Below the pieces are notes generated by a model that did no database searches, was not told where the DNA came from, and saw only the letters and a list, made by a program, of their open reading frames with translations. Shown here piece by piece: positions 62,151-64,000 of a stretch of DNA of 64,000 nt (the stretch's first letter is position 1; every line of letters begins with the position of its first letter). The position numbers and the translations under genes are program-made. The stretch comes from Terrilactibacillus laevilacticus (GTDB lineage: Bacteria > Bacillota > Bacilli > Bacillales > Sporolactobacillaceae), in the NCBI RefSeq assembly GCF_006517395.1, contig NZ_VDCY01000002.1, forward strand, positions 350,385 to 414,384. Reading direction: 5' to 3'.

Positions 62151-63620
62151 TTATTTCTTATGGTCATCCTTGTCAGCAGGAAATTCCTCTGCGATTTCTT
62201 GTATCAACCCTTCGCGAGTTAAAGGGTACATAGGTAGTTCCCTTTTTCGAGAAATAAATTTACTACATACAAAAATAACAAACAACAACCCAAAGCTGAT
62301 GAATAAGCCAATACGCTCATTCGGATGTAATAAAGCTCCTGAGACAGTTATTGCAATAATAATAATTCCGAGATAGGAAGTATAGGGATAACCAAAGGCT
62401 TTAAATGTTCCTTCATTATTTATATAGGATGGGTGAAGTTTAATGTGACATGAAAGGATATTGACCCAATTGAGAATTAAGAGTACACCAGCAGCCGTTG
62501 TAACATATTCATATAATGTATTTGGCAATAGAAAGGAAAATAAAATAGAGACCGTTAAACCTATTCCTGTAATGAGCAGGGATTTGGTTGCCACGCCACG
62601 CTTATTTTTTTCTTTCAACATTTTAGGTGCATCTCCATCATCAGCAAGAGCCACGAGAATTTGGGTAATCGAAAATAAAGCTCCAACCATTGTTGAAAAC
62701 GCTGCACTGATAATAATAATATTGAAAAAGGACTCGATAAAGGGAAATCGAAAGGCGGATAAAGCCGAAACAAAAGGACTCGTTGCCGTATTAATACGCG
62801 TCCAGTTGATGAGATACAACACAAAAAATAATGACAACAGATACATAGATACAAGTGCGATAACTAGTCCATAACCCGCTTTCGGAATTTCATGTCTATT
62901 TTTTAATTCAGCTGATGCAATTCCAACAACCTCGATTCCGCCAAAAGAGAAAAAGATAAAAATGAGCGCTGACCATAATCCTCTTATACCAAGGGGGAAA
63001 AACTGGCTAAATGATGTATGTTGTATTGCAGACACATTCACTGGATGAATCAAACCAGCTAAAAATAAAGTACCAAAAACAATGAACGCCAATAGTGTAG
63101 ATAGCTTGATCATGGCAAACATGGACTCGATAGCTCCGAAATTCCGAACACCCATCAAGTTAATCCCGAAGCCTAGAAGTGAATAAATTATAGTAAAACT
63201 CCACAATGGAGCATTAGGAAACCAAAATTGTGTAAAAGTAGATAAAGCTACAATTTCACTCGACATAATTAGTAGTCCTGATAACCAATACATCCATCCA
63301 ATGACAAATCCGTAATTAGCACCGAAAGCTTTCTTTGAATATGTTCTAAAAGAGCCTGATTGAGGATCATTCACCGTCATTTCTGATAAAGCACTAAAAA
63401 CAAAGAAAGCCGTAATCCCTGCTACAAGATAGCCAAGTAATATAGATGGGCCTGCAAGTTGAATTGAAAGGCCTGTTCCTAGAAAGTAACCTGCACCGAT
63501 AACAGAGCCTATACCAATTAATGAAAGCTGCCACCATGGAAGATGAGGTCCATTTCCCTTCTTTATTTGCTTTTCCCTTTGATGCTTCACAGCTTGTTTA
63601 AAAAGTTGATGAAATCTCAC
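62151..63620 (-). CDS. Amino acid permease (APC superfamily, AAT family)
   Basis: 489 aa with about 12 hydrophobic helices. The N-terminal IGIGSVIGAGYFLGTGLSIQ is the unwound helix-1 substrate motif (GSVIGAG). FVFSALSEMTVNDPQSGSF after helix 2 is typical of AAT permeases such as GabP/ProY/YbxG. It imports an amino acid with protons. GTG at 63620 follows AAGGAGG. MITE copy J is inserted directly behind this ribosome site, so the gene's promoter must lie in or beyond the element. The substrate is unknown. Confidence 0.9.
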   Translation of the reverse strand: MRFHQLFKQAVKHQREKQIKKGNGPHLPWWQLSLIGIGSVIGAGYFLGTGLSIQLAGPSILLGYLVAGITAFFVFSALSEMTVNDPQSGSFRTYSKKAFGANYGFVIGWMYWLSGLLIMSSEIVALSTFTQFWFPNAPLWSFTIIYSLLGFGINLMGVRNFGAIESMFAMIKLSTLLAFIVFGTLFLAGLIHPVNVSAIQHTSFSQFFPLGIRGLWSALIFIFFSFGGIEVVGIASAELKNRHEIPKAGYGLVIALVSMYLLSLFFVLYLINWTRINTATSPFVSALSAFRFPFIESFFNIIIISAAFSTMVGALFSITQILVALADDGDAPKMLKEKNKRGVATKSLLITGIGLTVSILFSFLLPNTLYEYVTTAAGVLLILNWVNILSCHIKLHPSYINNEGTFKAFGYPYTSYLGIIIIAITVSGALLHPNERIGLFISFGLLFVIFVCSKFISRKRELPMYPLTREGLIQEIAEEFPADKDDHKK

Positions 63621-63639
63621 AGAGAAAGTCCTCCTTATA

Positions 63640-63804
63640 GAGGTTGTTCAAAAAGTCATCAAATGTTAAGCGGCGAATCTCGAGTTCCAGCATGTTTTTT
63701 CCGATCTCCATGTAGTAGAAACCTACATTCCGATCCTCGATCCACAGGAACCGGCGCCGCTATGATCTTCTTACCTCTAATTCTGCACTTTTTTGAACAC
63801 ACTC
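63640..63804. mobile_element. MITE-like element copy J (165 bp, inverted)
   Basis: In reverse orientation: GAGGTTGTTCAAAAAGTCAT to CTTTTTTGAACACACTC with a perfect duplication TTATA (63635-63639, 63805-63809). It contains the TGTAG-TAGAAAC-CTACA hairpin and GATCTTCTTACCTCTA. Its left duplication overlaps the AAGGAGG site of the amino acid permease. Confidence 0.9.
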
Positions 63805-63820
63805 TTATATAGATATCTTT

Positions 63821-64000
63821 CCTCTTAGTATGGACATCCTCTATAGAAACATGCATGAAAGTGAAGTTAAGGGCCTATGGGCTCAAAAAGCGTATCCTAC
63901 AGTGTAGATTAGATCGTCAGCGTAGAGCGAATAACCCTAACAAATACAATGACGACGGCACCATCAATAAATCAAATCGCGAGAAATGGATTCAAAGTGA
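63821..64000 (+). pseudogene. Possible transposase (TnpB/OrfB-like) fragment, open at the window edge
   Basis: An open frame runs to the right edge with CRLDRQRRANNPNKYNDDGT followed by INKSNREKWIQS. I recall LDRxxRAxNPxxYNxDGTI-KW-S patterns in OrfB-type transposases, but I cannot check. It lacks the N-terminal part and a ribosome site (ATG at 63855 is only one option), so it is probably an internal fragment. Confidence 0.35.

Overview
The window looks like chromosome of a low-GC Gram-positive rod of the order Bacillales. Shine-Dalgarno sites are AGGAGG-like, GTG and TTG starts are common, and a perfect CIRCE element, a Rex-type operator, a GlnR/TnrA box, sigma-B-type promoters and a TPP riboswitch are visible. 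A D-lactate dehydrogenase, a malolactic/malic enzyme, a PTS permease and a GH13 alpha-glucosidase next to a large-subunit catalase would suit a facultative, lactate-forming, catalase-positive bacillus, possibly near Sporolactobacillaceae. The family placement is a guess. No rRNA, tRNA or CRISPR array was seen.

Layout. 1-8 kb: partial zinc alcohol dehydrogenase, katE with a sigma-B-type promoter, aldo/keto reductase, a DUF697-like protein, rlmN and an AI-2E-family permease, all on the minus strand. 8-11.5 kb: SorC-type regulator divergent from an rpiA-Gfo/Idh/MocA operon with a strong promoter and a palindromic operator. 11.5-20 kb: pepC, HAD phosphatase, malic/malolactic enzyme, D-lactate dehydrogenase and htpG. 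19.7-28.8 kb: a truncated response regulator, a NarL-type two-component pair, then a lipoprotein, ABC exporter and RND pump locus. 28.8-35.2 kb: SDR, alpha/beta hydrolase with a gene remnant, UspA, sugar porter (upstream start broken by a poly-A frameshift) and a coiled-coil protein with an ammonium transporter. 35.2-40.6 kb: a plasmid-like block with a ParM/ParR segregation locus and its direct repeats, then a cadCA metal-resistance operon with a methyltransferase. 40.9-52.3 kb: CorC/HlyC membrane protein, MFS efflux with TetR regulator, small conserved proteins, FAD monooxygenase-like protein, nucleoside transporter, DUF421, SDR and guaC. 52.4-64 kb: PTS EIIBCA, thiC with TPP riboswitch, RNase H-like protein, alpha-glucosidase, zinc peptidase, PanE-like reductase, amino acid permease, and a possible transposase fragment at the right edge.

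The most unusual content is repetitive. Ten copies (plus one 19-bp remnant) of a mobile-looking element of 81-281 bp lie between genes. Each copy has imperfect terminal inverted repeats (GTGCGTGTTCAAAAAGGTGAC at one end, the complement of GTCACTTTTTGAACAACCTC at the other) and a 5-bp flanking duplication of the form TNNNA. The copies differ in internal modules. The three longest-type copies abut intrinsic terminators, and two copies sit directly beside Shine-Dalgarno sites. No transposase for it is in the window, so it behaves like a MITE family. A second, REP-like repeat family (core GGGTGGTGACAGGCACC) lies mostly at stop codons, cuts off a response regulator and brackets the parMR locus. A third repeat family and two TnpB-guide-RNA-like hairpins are also present.
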